Positions 45,679 through 53,863 of a stretch of 64,000 nucleotides of DNA are shown here, piece by piece. The stretch is from a virus. A program made the translations under genes and the position numbers. The stretch is from positions 1 to 64,000 of the IMG/VR virus record IMGVR_UViG_3300035670_000193. One strand, given 5' to 3'. The notes under the pieces were generated by a model that saw only the letters and a program-made list of their open reading frames with translations, searched no databases and had not been told where the DNA came from. Position 1 is the stretch's first letter. The number at the start of each line of letters is the position of its first letter.

Positions 45679-47393
45679 TGATTATATTTGAAAAAGTTCG
45701 TTGGAAGAATTTTCTTTCAACTGGAGCCACATTTACAGAAATCAATCTAACAAAGTCACCAAATACACTCATTATTGGTAATAATGGTGCAGGTAAATCG
45801 ACTGTTTTGGATGCTTTGTGTTTTGGTCTGTTTGGTAAACCATTCCGTAAGATTAATAAACCACAACTTTTAAACTCAATCAACAAACAGCAATGTGTAG
45901 TTGAGATTGAGTTTTCTATTGGTAAAAAGAAATATAAAATTGTACGTGGAATAAAACCAAATGTCTTTGAAATTATCTGCAATGGAGAGACAATCAATCA
46001 AGATGCAGCATCAAAAGATTATCAAGAATACCTTGAGAAGTTTATTCTCAAACTCAATTACAAATCCTTTACACAGATTGTGATTCTTGGTTCAGCTTCG
46101 TTCACACCATTTATGCAGTTATCTCCTGCTGACCGAAGAGCAATCATTGAAGATTTGCTTGATATTCAAATCTTTTCCACCATGAACAGTTTAGTTAAAG
46201 AAAAACTTTCTGGTAATAAAGACTTGACTACACAGAAAAAACATGAAATAGTTTTAACTCAACAACAATATGATATACAGAAAAAACATATCGATGAATT
46301 GAAACAAAATAACGAAGACAAGGTAAAAGAATATGATGAAGAGATTCGAAGTCATAGCGATACCGTATCCGCCTTACTCAGCAATGTTGCGACCCTTTCC
46401 ACAGAAACAGAAGAACTCCAACTGGTTGTTGCGAATAAAATTGATACAGAGACTAAGGTTAAGAAGATTACAAAACTTGAATCGCAAATTGAAAGCAACT
46501 TATCCAAATTTCGAAAGGATATCGGTTTCTTTCAATCGCATGATAATTGTCCAACCTGTAGGCAAACCATTGCCAGTTCTTTTAAAGAAGAAGAACTTAG
46601 CAGTCTTTCTACCAAGGTTACAGAATGTGAACATGGACTCTCAGAAATAGAGAAAAAACTATTGGCAGAACAAGAAAAATTAAATGATATTAATGAGAAA
46701 CAAAAACTTATTAACATCAAACAAGTTCAAATCGCAACCTGTAATGCTACAATTACTGAAACAAACAAATACATTCAAAAGTTGCGTGGCATGATTGAAG
46801 AACTTAAAAATTCTAAAGTAGTAACAGACTTAGAAGAACAACAATTAAAAGAACTCAAGGTGACTTTAAGTACATTGCAATCAGACTTAAAAGATTTAAT
46901 TGAAGAAAAATCATACTATGAATTCTCTTCTACATTGTTGAAAGATACTGGTATAAAAACAAGAATTATTAAACAGTATTTACCAATCATCAATAAATTG
47001 GTAAACAAATATTTGGCCGCACTTGATTTCTTTGTTAAGTTTGATATTAATGAAAATTTTGAAGAGTCTATTAAGAGTAGACACCGTGATGAATTTTCTT
47101 ATGCCAATTTTTCTGAGGGGGAGAAAATGCGTATCGATTTGGCACTATTATTCACATGGCGTCAAATTGCAAAACTTAAAAATTCAACTAACACCAATTT
47201 GTTAATACTAGATGAAGTGTTTGATTCTAGCCTTGATGCCGTTGGTACAGAAGAATTTTTAAAATTGATGAATGAAATGGGACACGATACAAATATATTT
47301 GTTATTTCTCATAAAGGTGACCAACTGTTTGATAAGTTTAGGTCAGTTATTAAATTTGAAAAGAAAAATAATTTTTCACAGGTGGCAAAATGA
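45678..47393 (+). CDS. 46: Recombination ATPase subunit gp46 (Rad50/SbcC-like)
   Basis: This 571-residue SMC-type ATPase compares with T4 gp46 (560 aa). It has Walker A NNGAGKST (about residues 35-42), long coiled coils around a zinc hook CPTC (about 294-297), the ABC signature FSEGEKMRIDLALLF (about 475) and Walker B LLILDEVFDSSLD (about 512-524), then the H-loop VISHK. With gp47 it resects double-strand breaks for recombination-dependent replication. It overlaps the dioxygenase and deformylase genes by one and four bases. Confidence 0.96.
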   Translation: MIIFEKVRWKNFLSTGATFTEINLTKSPNTLIIGNNGAGKSTVLDALCFGLFGKPFRKINKPQLLNSINKQQCVVEIEFSIGKKKYKIVRGIKPNVFEIICNGETINQDAASKDYQEYLEKFILKLNYKSFTQIVILGSASFTPFMQLSPADRRAIIEDLLDIQIFSTMNSLVKEKLSGNKDLTTQKKHEIVLTQQQYDIQKKHIDELKQNNEDKVKEYDEEIRSHSDTVSALLSNVATLSTETEELQLVVANKIDTETKVKKITKLESQIESNLSKFRKDIGFFQSHDNCPTCRQTIASSFKEEELSSLSTKVTECEHGLSEIEKKLLAEQEKLNDINEKQKLINIKQVQIATCNATITETNKYIQKLRGMIEELKNSKVVTDLEEQQLKELKVTLSTLQSDLKDLIEEKSYYEFSSTLLKDTGIKTRIIKQYLPIINKLVNKYLAALDFFVKFDINENFEESIKSRHRDEFSYANFSEGEKMRIDLALLFTWRQIAKLKNSTNTNLLILDEVFDSSLDAVGTEEFLKLMNEMGHDTNIFVISHKGDQLFDKFRSVIKFEKKNNFSQVAK

Positions 47394-47968
47394 GTCAAAT
47401 TCTTACAATCAATACAGCAGATGCCTTAACTGGTGATTATTTACAACCTAAAAAAGAAGTTGCCATATTAAATTTAGTAGGAGAAGATAATCCTATTTTA
47501 AAAGAAGTTATGCCAAATTTTAATTTTGACAATCCACCCACAGATGCAAATGCACTAGCTTCTTCTTTAGTTGAAACTTGTAAACAACACAGAGGATATG
47601 GATTGTCAGCAAATCAATGTGGTTTGAGATATCGTGTTTTTGTTATGGGTACTGGTGATGATTATGTGGCATTCTTTAATCCAAAAATAATTAAAGAATC
47701 TGAGGAACAATCGTATATGGTTGAAGGATGTTTATCGTTTCCTTTACTTGGGCTTAAAATCTCCAGACCTTCTATCATTGAAGTTGAATACCAAGATTTT
47801 ACTGGCACAGTTCGGCAAACAAAATTGAGTGGCATTTCTGCACGTTGTTTCCAACATGAGCTTGACCATATGAATGGAGTGTTGTATACTAAAAAAGTAA
47901 AGCCTGTTGCTTTGGCACTTGGTATCAAAAAACGAAATAAAATGATGAGAGGTTTGAGAATTAAATAA
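47390..47968 (+). CDS. def: Peptide deformylase
   Basis: This 192-residue enzyme removes the formyl group from N-terminal methionine of nascent proteins. The three family motifs are intact: GYGLSANQCG (residues 69-78), EGCLSFP with metal ligand Cys114, and QHELDH with His156, Glu157 and His160. The length is at the upper end for phage deformylases because of an N-terminal extension of about 25 residues. Deformylases are carried by many marine T4-like phages and are thought to support high translation load. It lies in the gene 46 operon with a four-base overlap. Confidence 0.95.
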   Translation: MSQILTINTADALTGDYLQPKKEVAILNLVGEDNPILKEVMPNFNFDNPPTDANALASSLVETCKQHRGYGLSANQCGLRYRVFVMGTGDDYVAFFNPKIIKESEEQSYMVEGCLSFPLLGLKISRPSIIEVEYQDFTGTVRQTKLSGISARCFQHELDHMNGVLYTKKVKPVALALGIKKRNKMMRGLRIK

Positions 47969-49227
47969 TGGCAACTCCAATAGAGTATGTAGACAAACAA
48001 TGGTCGGAGTGGATTGAAAAAAATTCACAAATAGACCATATTGATACCAATGGTGTAAAAGAAGCTCTCATTAAAGATTTGACTTATGCATCACAAATGG
48101 ATGTGCGAGAATATACATTGTATCAAAAGTGGTGTGAAGTAAAAGAAAGATATCCTGTTGATGAAGTCAGCACTCTTTGGGGACCTGAACTTCAAATGAT
48201 TTATCCAGAACAAAAGAAACTTATTGATGAAGTAAAATCTAATTTTTGGATGCCAAAAGAACCAGACGATTATGAAAAACTAAAACCTAGAATGATGTTG
48301 TCGAATGGTGATTTAGCGGAAACCTGGAATGCCATACGAACATTTTCTTCCACAATGAAAAACAATTCTAACATTGGAAGAAATCTTTTTTATACTGTTG
48401 TTGATGAAGTTACTGGAAAATATCTTGGTGTCATATGCATTTCTTCTGATTTCTTAGATTTGACACCTAGAGATAGTGCTATTGGTTGGCCAAGAGATGT
48501 AAAGACACAACAAGGTATGATTAATCATACAGCAATTGGTTCTACTATTGTGCCTCTACAACCATTAGGTTATAATTATATGGGTGGCAAATTACTTGCC
48601 CTATTGTGTCTCTCTGATACTGTTCAAAAAGACTGGAAGGACAGGTATGGAGACATCCTGGTCGGTGTTACGACAACTTCTCTATACGGCAACACAAAAT
48701 CTAATGGACTGTCACAATATGATGGGTTAGAACATTGGAACAAGATGGGATTCTCTTCTGGTTCAGTCGCATTTGAACCATCAAGAAAGACCAGTAGAAT
48801 GGTATTTAATTGGATTAAAGAAAACCATACTAGAAAATATTTTGAGTGGTGGGAGGCCAAAAACACACAAGGATTACCACTTAAACGTGACCATAAAAAC
48901 AGGTCACTAAACTTTGCCTACTCAAAACTTTCCATTCCTAAAAATTTAATTAGAACGGAACACCAGAGGGGCATCTATTTTTCGTATTTGTATAACAATA
49001 CATCCGAATTCCTCCGTAAAGAAATTACGGAAGAAAAACTGGTAAAGTCGTTTGATACCAGTGAAGATACCCTTGCCAATATTTGGAAAACCAAGTATGC
49101 TAAGGGTCGTATATCGATGTTAAAGAAAAAGAATACCGTTTCGTATGATTCTCTTTTCTATGACGATTTGATATACTTGTCTTGGGAAGAAACCAAGGCA
49201 AAATATTTACCACAAGTTGGTAGATAA
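47968..49227 (+). CDS. DUF4338/DruA-like protein
   Basis: This 419-residue protein contains, at about residues 125-265, the string KYLGVICISSDFLDLTPRDSAIGW in outline (YLGVICIS, LTPRDSAIGW), then STIVPLQPLGYNYMGGKLLALL, WKDRYGDILVGVTTTSLYG and YDGLEHWNKMGFSSG. This order (LGV, PRD-x-IGW, V-P, L-W-x-RYG, V-T, W-x-MG-T-G) resembles DUF4338, the domain of DruA from Druantia anti-phage systems and of transposon-linked proteins. It has an added N-terminal helical region (1-100) and a C-terminal basic region. No other Druantia-like genes are adjacent. The family call is from memory of the motif and is moderate. Confidence 0.55.
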   Translation: MATPIEYVDKQWSEWIEKNSQIDHIDTNGVKEALIKDLTYASQMDVREYTLYQKWCEVKERYPVDEVSTLWGPELQMIYPEQKKLIDEVKSNFWMPKEPDDYEKLKPRMMLSNGDLAETWNAIRTFSSTMKNNSNIGRNLFYTVVDEVTGKYLGVICISSDFLDLTPRDSAIGWPRDVKTQQGMINHTAIGSTIVPLQPLGYNYMGGKLLALLCLSDTVQKDWKDRYGDILVGVTTTSLYGNTKSNGLSQYDGLEHWNKMGFSSGSVAFEPSRKTSRMVFNWIKENHTRKYFEWWEAKNTQGLPLKRDHKNRSLNFAYSKLSIPKNLIRTEHQRGIYFSYLYNNTSEFLRKEITEEKLVKSFDTSEDTLANIWKTKYAKGRISMLKKKNTVSYDSLFYDDLIYLSWEETKAKYLPQVGR

Positions 49228-49301
49228 TGTGTACTATTATATACAAAAACTTAGGTTATTGGCGATAATAGGATACATGAACAAGTATACCACAAATATG
49301 C

Positions 49302-49331
49302 TTGACACACACACATATATAATAGTATGAT
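49302..49331 (+). promoter_or_regulatory. Sigma70-type promoter for the HTH gene
   Basis: TTGACA at 49302-49307 and TATGAT at 49326-49331 are separated by 18 bp, in the 166-base gap upstream of the winged-helix gene. A TATAAT at 49318-49323 is too near the -35 to be its partner. A ribosome site TTAGGAG lies at 49378-49384. Confidence 0.72.
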
Positions 49332-49393
49332 GTGAGTACTCGTTAAGACAACAGCGAGATTTATTATTAACTTTTAATTAGGAGTCTTTTATA

Positions 49394-49663
49394 ATGGCTA
49401 AATTGTCTGCTAAACAGCGTATGTTGAACGCTCTTCTTCAAACCGAAGGTTACAACACCTTTACTACCGAACAAGCTCAGCGTCGTTTCGGTATCAGCAA
49501 TGTTTCTGCTCGTATTTCTGAACTGCGTCAAGAAGGCTATGCCATCTACGCAAACAAGAAAAACGTTGATGGTGAAGCAAAAACTTTCTATCGTCTTGGA
49601 ACACCTTCTAAGACATTTAAGGCACAATGCCGTGCAAATGGCGTTCGCCCACAATCAGTCTAA
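49394..49663 (+). CDS. Winged-helix DNA-binding protein
   Basis: This 89-residue protein is a compact helix-turn-helix/winged-helix domain: AKQRMLNALLQTEGYNTFTTEQAQRRFG in outline, then ISNVSARISELRQEGYAIYANKK as recognition helix and wing, and a basic tail. It resembles the small HTH_39-type regulators of marine phages. It forms a separate unit with its own sigma70-type promoter and a strong terminator, and its codons are richer in optimal C/T-ending forms than those of its neighbours, so it is likely strongly expressed. It may control early-to-middle switching; the target is unknown. Confidence 0.82.
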   Translation: MAKLSAKQRMLNALLQTEGYNTFTTEQAQRRFGISNVSARISELRQEGYAIYANKKNVDGEAKTFYRLGTPSKTFKAQCRANGVRPQSV

Positions 49664-49675
49664 TATAGACTAATC

Positions 49676-49715
49676 AATAGGGACTCTCCACGAAAGTGGC
49701 AGTCCCTATTTTTTT
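49676..49715 (+). terminator. Strong intrinsic terminator after the HTH gene
   Basis: AATAGGGACT/AGTCCCTATT forms the outer stem, with an inner CCAC-GAAA-GTGG hairpin, followed by five more T residues. It closes the single-gene HTH unit 12 bases after the stop codon. Confidence 0.92.
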
Positions 49716-49730
49716 ATTTACGGAGCTCAA

Positions 49731-50627
49731 ATGGAAATTCAAATTAACGTAGATGAACTAAGAAAAAAGAAATTATTTGTAGCTACACCAATGTATGGTG
49801 GTCAGAACTACGGTCTATACATGAAAGCTTGCCTTGATTTGCAAGGGCTCTGTATGCAGTATGGTATTCAGGTAAAATTTTCTTTCTTGTTTAATGAATC
49901 ATTAATCACACGTGCTAGAAATTATCTTGTTGATGAATTCTTAAATCGTTCTGATTGCACACATATGTTGTTTATCGATTCCGATATTCACTACAATCCA
50001 CAAGATGTAATTGCACTTCTTGCTTTGGACAAAGATGTGATTGGTGGTCCTTATCCTAAGAAAGCAATTAAATGGCGAGCAGTTAAACGTGCTTTGGAAA
50101 AGAATCCAACAATGGAAGCAAGTATGTTGGACAACGTAACTGGTGATTATGTTTTCAATCCAGTAAAAGGTACTGCACAGTTTCAAGTTACAGAACCACT
50201 AGAAGTACTAGAAATTGGTACAGGCTTTATGATGATTAAGCGTGAAGTTTTTGAAAAATGGGAAAAAGCATACCCTAAATTCCGTTACAAACCAGACCAT
50301 GTTGGTCAAGCACACTTTGATGGCACACGTTACATTCACGCATATTTTGATACCGTGATTGATAATGGTTATTCTTTTGATGAAGCACATCGATTGATGG
50401 AAAAAGCTGCTAATGGTGAAAATGTAAAAGAAGATTTTAAGAATCTTTTGGAAAGAGAAAAAGAAGCATCACATCGTTATCTTTCTGAAGATTATATGTT
50501 CTGCCAATACTGGCGAAACATTGGTGGTAAAATTTATTTGTGTCCTTGGATGAGAACATCACACATCGGAACATATCATTTCAAAGGTGATATGCCTGCT
50601 GTGGCTAATTTTGTCGGAGAAATGTAA
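49731..50627 (+). CDS. GT-A-type glycosyltransferase
   Basis: This 298-residue protein begins KKLFVATPMYGGQNYGLYMKACLDL in outline and has the metal/nucleotide-sugar DxD motif in MLFIDSDIHYNP (Asp83-Ser-Asp85), then GGPYPKKAIKW and GTGFMMIKREVFEK. These are typical of GT-A transferases in marine T4-like phages that glycosylate DNA bases, virion proteins or host surface sugars; the acceptor cannot be read from sequence. The C-terminus has SEDYMFCQYWRNIGGKIYLCP, the usual second catalytic region. It follows the terminator and overlaps the MazZ-like gene by one base. It may work with the heptose-type genes downstream, which is speculative. Confidence 0.82.
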   Translation: MEIQINVDELRKKKLFVATPMYGGQNYGLYMKACLDLQGLCMQYGIQVKFSFLFNESLITRARNYLVDEFLNRSDCTHMLFIDSDIHYNPQDVIALLALDKDVIGGPYPKKAIKWRAVKRALEKNPTMEASMLDNVTGDYVFNPVKGTAQFQVTEPLEVLEIGTGFMMIKREVFEKWEKAYPKFRYKPDHVGQAHFDGTRYIHAYFDTVIDNGYSFDEAHRLMEKAANGENVKEDFKNLLEREKEASHRYLSEDYMFCQYWRNIGGKIYLCPWMRTSHIGTYHFKGDMPAVANFVGEM

Positions 50628-50995
50628 TGAACAATTGGCGTGTAACTTATGATGATGAAGTAAAATCATCACAAACTGCCACTACTGGTGGTCGTAAGTT
50701 TGATGGTGGTAAACTACAATATGGTTTGTTGCCGCCACTTGCACTTAAAGCTACTGTTGATGTACTAACTTTTGGTGCGGAAAAATATGAACCAAATAAT
50801 TGGAAGTATGTTCCTGATTCAAAACGTAGATACTTTGATGCTTTAAATCGGCATCTTTGGGCATGGAAAGAGGGGGAACAAATTGACCCCGAATCTGGTA
50901 GACACCATTTGGCACACGCTTTGTGCTGCTTGATGTTTTTGTATGAACATGATATACTATATTCTGTTAATGATAATGATGAGGTGAAAAAATGA
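50627..50995 (+). CDS. dATP/dGTP pyrophosphohydrolase-like protein (DUF5664, MazZ-like)
   Basis: This 122-residue protein shows the DUF5664 pattern: GGRKFDGGKLQYGLLPPLALKATVDVLTFGAEKYEPNNWK in outline (KFDGGKLQYGLLPP, FGAEKYEPNNW), then RYFDALNRHLWAWKEGEQIDPESGRHHLAHALCCLMFL in outline. The ExxxD-like and H-x-x-H helices are those of all-alpha MazG-type NTP pyrophosphohydrolases. MazZ enzymes of this family remove dATP/dGTP in Z-genome phages, but no purZ is seen in this window, so nucleotide-pool control is the safer guess. It overlaps gene 45 by four bases. Confidence 0.78.
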   Translation: MNNWRVTYDDEVKSSQTATTGGRKFDGGKLQYGLLPPLALKATVDVLTFGAEKYEPNNWKYVPDSKRRYFDALNRHLWAWKEGEQIDPESGRHHLAHALCCLMFLYEHDILYSVNDNDEVKK

Positions 50996-51666
50996 AACTT
51001 TCTAGTGAAACACTAACCGTACTTAAAAACTTTGCTTCAATTAATGAAGGCATTGAATTTAAAAAAGGTACAAAACTGGCAACCGTATCTGGTAACAAAA
51101 CTGTCTTGGCTGAAGCAGTCTTAAAAGATTCTTTTACAGATGAATTTTGTGTGGATGATTTGAATGAGTTTTTGTCTGTACATTCTTTGTTCCAAGACAA
51201 AGCTGAATTATCTTTTGATGACCATAACATCTTGTTTCAAAGTGGTCGACACAAGATTAAATATCGTAAAACATCCAAAAATATGATTGTAGTTCCACCT
51301 GACCGGTCAATTACTCTTCCATCTGAAGATGTTAAATTTACTTTGAGTTCTGAAGACTTGGATTGGATTATGAAAACATCTAGGGTTCTTTCTTCACCCA
51401 ACGTTGCTGTTCAATCTGATGGTAACACAGTACAAATCGTAACCTTTGATGCCACTAATGATGCAGCACATACAAACTCAATTGACCTAAGTATTCAATC
51501 TGATAAAAAATATAAAATTGTATTTTCTATTGACAACATCAAACTAATTCCTGGTTCTTATGATGTTACAGTTTGTTTCAAAGGTTTGACACATTTTAAA
51601 AATACTAAAGATAATATTCAATACTGGATTGCATCTGAAGCTAAATATACAAAAGTAGGAGAATAA
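50992..51666 (+). CDS. 45: Sliding clamp gp45
   Basis: This 224-residue protein compares with T4 gp45 (228 aa), the trimeric polymerase clamp that also activates late transcription by contacting gp55. The start MKLSSETLTVLKNFASINEGI, DSFTDEFCVDDLNEFLSVHSLF in outline and the last strands (KIVFSIDNIKLIPGSYDV, IQYWIASEAKYT) are conserved across the family. The clamp-loader genes 44 and 62 follow, with two accessory genes between 45 and 44. The start overlaps the MazZ-like gene as ATGA. Confidence 0.95.
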   Translation: MKLSSETLTVLKNFASINEGIEFKKGTKLATVSGNKTVLAEAVLKDSFTDEFCVDDLNEFLSVHSLFQDKAELSFDDHNILFQSGRHKIKYRKTSKNMIVVPPDRSITLPSEDVKFTLSSEDLDWIMKTSRVLSSPNVAVQSDGNTVQIVTFDATNDAAHTNSIDLSIQSDKKYKIVFSIDNIKLIPGSYDVTVCFKGLTHFKNTKDNIQYWIASEAKYTKVGE

Positions 51667-51667
51667 T

Positions 51668-51859
51668 ATGTTATTGACATTTACAGATGCAAATAATGGG
51701 CAAACATTTGCTTTGAATCCAAAATTTATTGTTGGTGTTTTTGTTGGTGTTGAAGATAATGTTAAGGATAAAACACTCATTGCTCTTTCAACTGGTACCG
51801 TTGTTGTTAAAGAGTCATATTTGGAGGTTGTTGGTCTAATTCAAGGAGAACTCCATTAA
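51668..51859 (+). CDS. Small FlbD-like protein
   Basis: This 63-residue protein reads LLTFTDANNGQTFALNPKFI, then TLIALSTGTVVVKESYLEVV: four or five short strands and a terminal helix. The pattern is like small FlbD-type and phage proteins with a 'xLNPxxIxxV...T.I.LxxGxxxxVKES' layout. It lies two bases after gene 45 and one base before a dioxygenase gene, so it is part of the clamp operon. The function is unknown. Confidence 0.68.
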   Translation: MLLTFTDANNGQTFALNPKFIVGVFVGVEDNVKDKTLIALSTGTVVVKESYLEVVGLIQGELH

Positions 51860-51860
51860 T

Positions 51861-52505
51861 ATGGAACCTTTAATCGTTGACAATTTTTTGCCTAGTATGT
51901 ACATCGATTCGTTGTATAATCTTTTGACACATCAAGATACAGAATTGCAATGGCATTTTGCTAAATTTTCTTCTTATCGAGAAGAACCAGAAGAAGGCAC
52001 TTTTAATGGTCTTAGTTTTAGAGAAGCTTTTAGGGTTAAAGAACCAACAAAAGACCATGCGAGATGTACACATTCTTTCATAGTTGATGACATTGCATTA
52101 TCTGAAAAGTATTACAAATTTGTTTTACCTTTAGTTGCTCAGTTTGAAAACTACATGAGCACTAAAGTAAAAAAAACAAATAGAATTAAAGCAAATATGC
52201 TTTTTAATATGGAAGGTGTAAAACTTCAGCCCCCTCATGTTGATGGACAAGGTATTGGAGAAGATGGTGTTGTGGAGTGTGTTGGTAAAAAGTCTTTACT
52301 TTATTATGTGAATAATTCCGATGGTGATACCGTTTTTTATAATGAAAAATATACGGGTCAACCATTAGACTATCTAACAGAAAAAATGAGAGTTTCGCCT
52401 AAAAAAGGCCGAGCAGTTATTTTCGATTCAAACCAAGTACACGCTGCAAGTATTCCAACTGAAAAAGCCTATAGAGTTGTAATTAATTGTATTTTTACTG
52501 TATGA
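51861..52505 (+). CDS. Second 2-oxoglutarate/Fe(II)-dependent dioxygenase
   Basis: This 214-residue protein has predicted iron ligands in PPHVDGQG (His126, Asp128) and SNQVHAASI (His194), with Arg205 in KAYRVVINCIF for 2-oxoglutarate. SLLYYVNNSDGDTVFYNE is the typical beta pair preceding the second His. It differs from the dioxygenase at 45133 in length and N-terminus (PLIVDNFLPSMYIDSLYNLL), so the two are probably not recent duplicates. Its place between genes 45 and 44 ties it to the replication operon. The substrate is unknown. Confidence 0.86.
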   Translation: MEPLIVDNFLPSMYIDSLYNLLTHQDTELQWHFAKFSSYREEPEEGTFNGLSFREAFRVKEPTKDHARCTHSFIVDDIALSEKYYKFVLPLVAQFENYMSTKVKKTNRIKANMLFNMEGVKLQPPHVDGQGIGEDGVVECVGKKSLLYYVNNSDGDTVFYNEKYTGQPLDYLTEKMRVSPKKGRAVIFDSNQVHAASIPTEKAYRVVINCIFTV

Positions 52506-52532
52506 TGAATTTTTATATTATGGAGTTATTGA

Positions 52533-53465
52533 ATGGAACACTTACTGTGGGTGGAAAAATATCGTCCTAAAAAAGTTGAAGATTGTATTCTACCAGAAGC
52601 AATCAAAAATACTTTTCAAGAATTTGTAAATCGCAAAGAAATACCAAATCTTCTTCTGTCTGGCACAGCCGGTGTGGGTAAAACCACTATTGCAAAAGCC
52701 TTGTGTGAAGAAGTTGGTTGTGATTACATTATCATTAATGGTTCTGACGAATCTGGAATTGACGTTCTCAGAACTAAAATCAAAAGTTATGCCTCTTCTG
52801 TCAGTCTTTCTGGTGGTCGAAAGGTCATCATTATCGATGAGGCAGACTATCTAAATCCAAATTCAACTCAACCTGCGCTGCGTGGTGCAATTGAGGAATA
52901 TGCGGAGAACTGTTCTTTCATCTTTACCTGTAATTTTAAAACTCGAATTATTGACCCAATTCATTCTCGTTGTTCAGTAATCGATTTCAAAATGAATGGT
53001 TCTAAAGCAAAGATGGCTGCACAATTCTTTAAACGTGTAGAATGGATTCTGGAACAAGAAGGTATTACATACAAAAAAGAAGTTGTTGCTAATATTGTAA
53101 CAAAATACTTTCCTGATAATCGCCGTATTCTGAATGAGTTACAAAGATATTCTATCTCTGGCACTATTGATGAGAGTACTCTAACACACATTTCGGATAT
53201 TCAAATTGAAAGTCTTATCAAAGCACTTAAAGAAAAAGACTTTTCTTCCACTAGAAAATGGGTAACAAGTAATTTGGATAATGACCCCGTAAGATTGTTT
53301 CGTAAACTTTACGAAGGGCTTTATGAAGTTCTAAAACCAAATTCTGTTCCACAACTTGTTTTAATTCTTGCCAAATATCAATATCAAGCTGCTTTTGTTG
53401 CTGACCAAGAAATTAACACTATCGCTTGTCTAACTGAAATTATGGTAGACTGTGAGTTTAAATGA
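52533..53465 (+). CDS. 44: Clamp loader large subunit gp44
   Basis: This 310-residue AAA+ ATPase compares with T4 gp44 (319 aa). It has LWVEKYRPKKVEDCILP at the N-terminus, Walker A GTAGVGKTT (about residues 44-52), Walker B VIIIDEADYL (about 102-111), sensor CNFKTRI and the SRC arginine-finger motif (HSRCSVIDF). With gp62 it opens and loads gp45. The ribosome site TATGGAG lies 13 bases upstream. It overlaps the endonuclease VII-like gene by four bases. Confidence 0.96.
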   Translation: MEHLLWVEKYRPKKVEDCILPEAIKNTFQEFVNRKEIPNLLLSGTAGVGKTTIAKALCEEVGCDYIIINGSDESGIDVLRTKIKSYASSVSLSGGRKVIIIDEADYLNPNSTQPALRGAIEEYAENCSFIFTCNFKTRIIDPIHSRCSVIDFKMNGSKAKMAAQFFKRVEWILEQEGITYKKEVVANIVTKYFPDNRRILNELQRYSISGTIDESTLTHISDIQIESLIKALKEKDFSSTRKWVTSNLDNDPVRLFRKLYEGLYEVLKPNSVPQLVLILAKYQYQAAFVADQEINTIACLTEIMVDCEFK

Positions 53466-53863
53466 GTTTATGGGGTGATGAGAATTTAGGCAAAATGAAA
53501 GTTTGCGCTAAATGCAAACAAGAATTGCCTATAACTTCATTTGCAAAAGCGAATGGAAATTACCCAAGGTCTGAATGTAGAGAATGTGGTAAAAGACAAG
53601 CAAAAATTAGAGAAGAATTAAAACGTCAACACCAGAAACCTGATGAAACCTACATATGTCCTGTGTGCAAAAGAGACTATGAGGCTGTTAAATTTAATGG
53701 TTTTCGTCATGGTGGATGGTGTTTAGACCATGACCACAAAACAGGTCAATTTAGAGGTTGGTTATGCCACGATTGTAACAAAGCTCTTGGTTTTTTTAAA
53801 GATGATGTTACACTTTTGAAATCTGCTATTGAATATATTGAAAATAATGAACACACCCTTTGA
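53462..53863 (+). CDS. Endonuclease VII-type HNH nuclease
   Basis: This 133-residue protein has a zinc-binding N-terminal part (VCAKCKQ, ECRECGKRQ) and the recombination endonuclease VII domain: YICPVCKRDYEAV, then GGWCLDHDHKTGQFRGWLCHDCNKALG in outline, which supplies the HDH/HNH catalytic histidines and four zinc cysteines. T4 gp49 (157 aa) resolves Holliday junctions with this fold, but similar short proteins are free-standing homing nucleases. Its position between clamp-loader genes 44 and 62, which are adjacent in T4, suggests a mobile insertion, although short overlaps on both sides show full integration. Confidence 0.84.
   Translation: MSLWGDENLGKMKVCAKCKQELPITSFAKANGNYPRSECRECGKRQAKIREELKRQHQKPDETYICPVCKRDYEAVKFNGFRHGGWCLDHDHKTGQFRGWLCHDCNKALGFFKDDVTLLKSAIEYIENNEHTL

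Noticed and set aside
49227-49268. 13-codon frame overlapping the DUF4338-like stop
   Set aside because: Too short, no ribosome site, and it ends before the HTH promoter.
49318-49323. Perfect TATAAT after TTGACA at 49302
   Set aside because: The spacer is only 10 bp. The TATGAT at 49326 with an 18-bp spacer is the workable -10.
50627-50995. Z-genome (2-aminoadenine) phage
   Set aside because: The MazZ-like gene alone is insufficient; no purZ or datZ is in the window.
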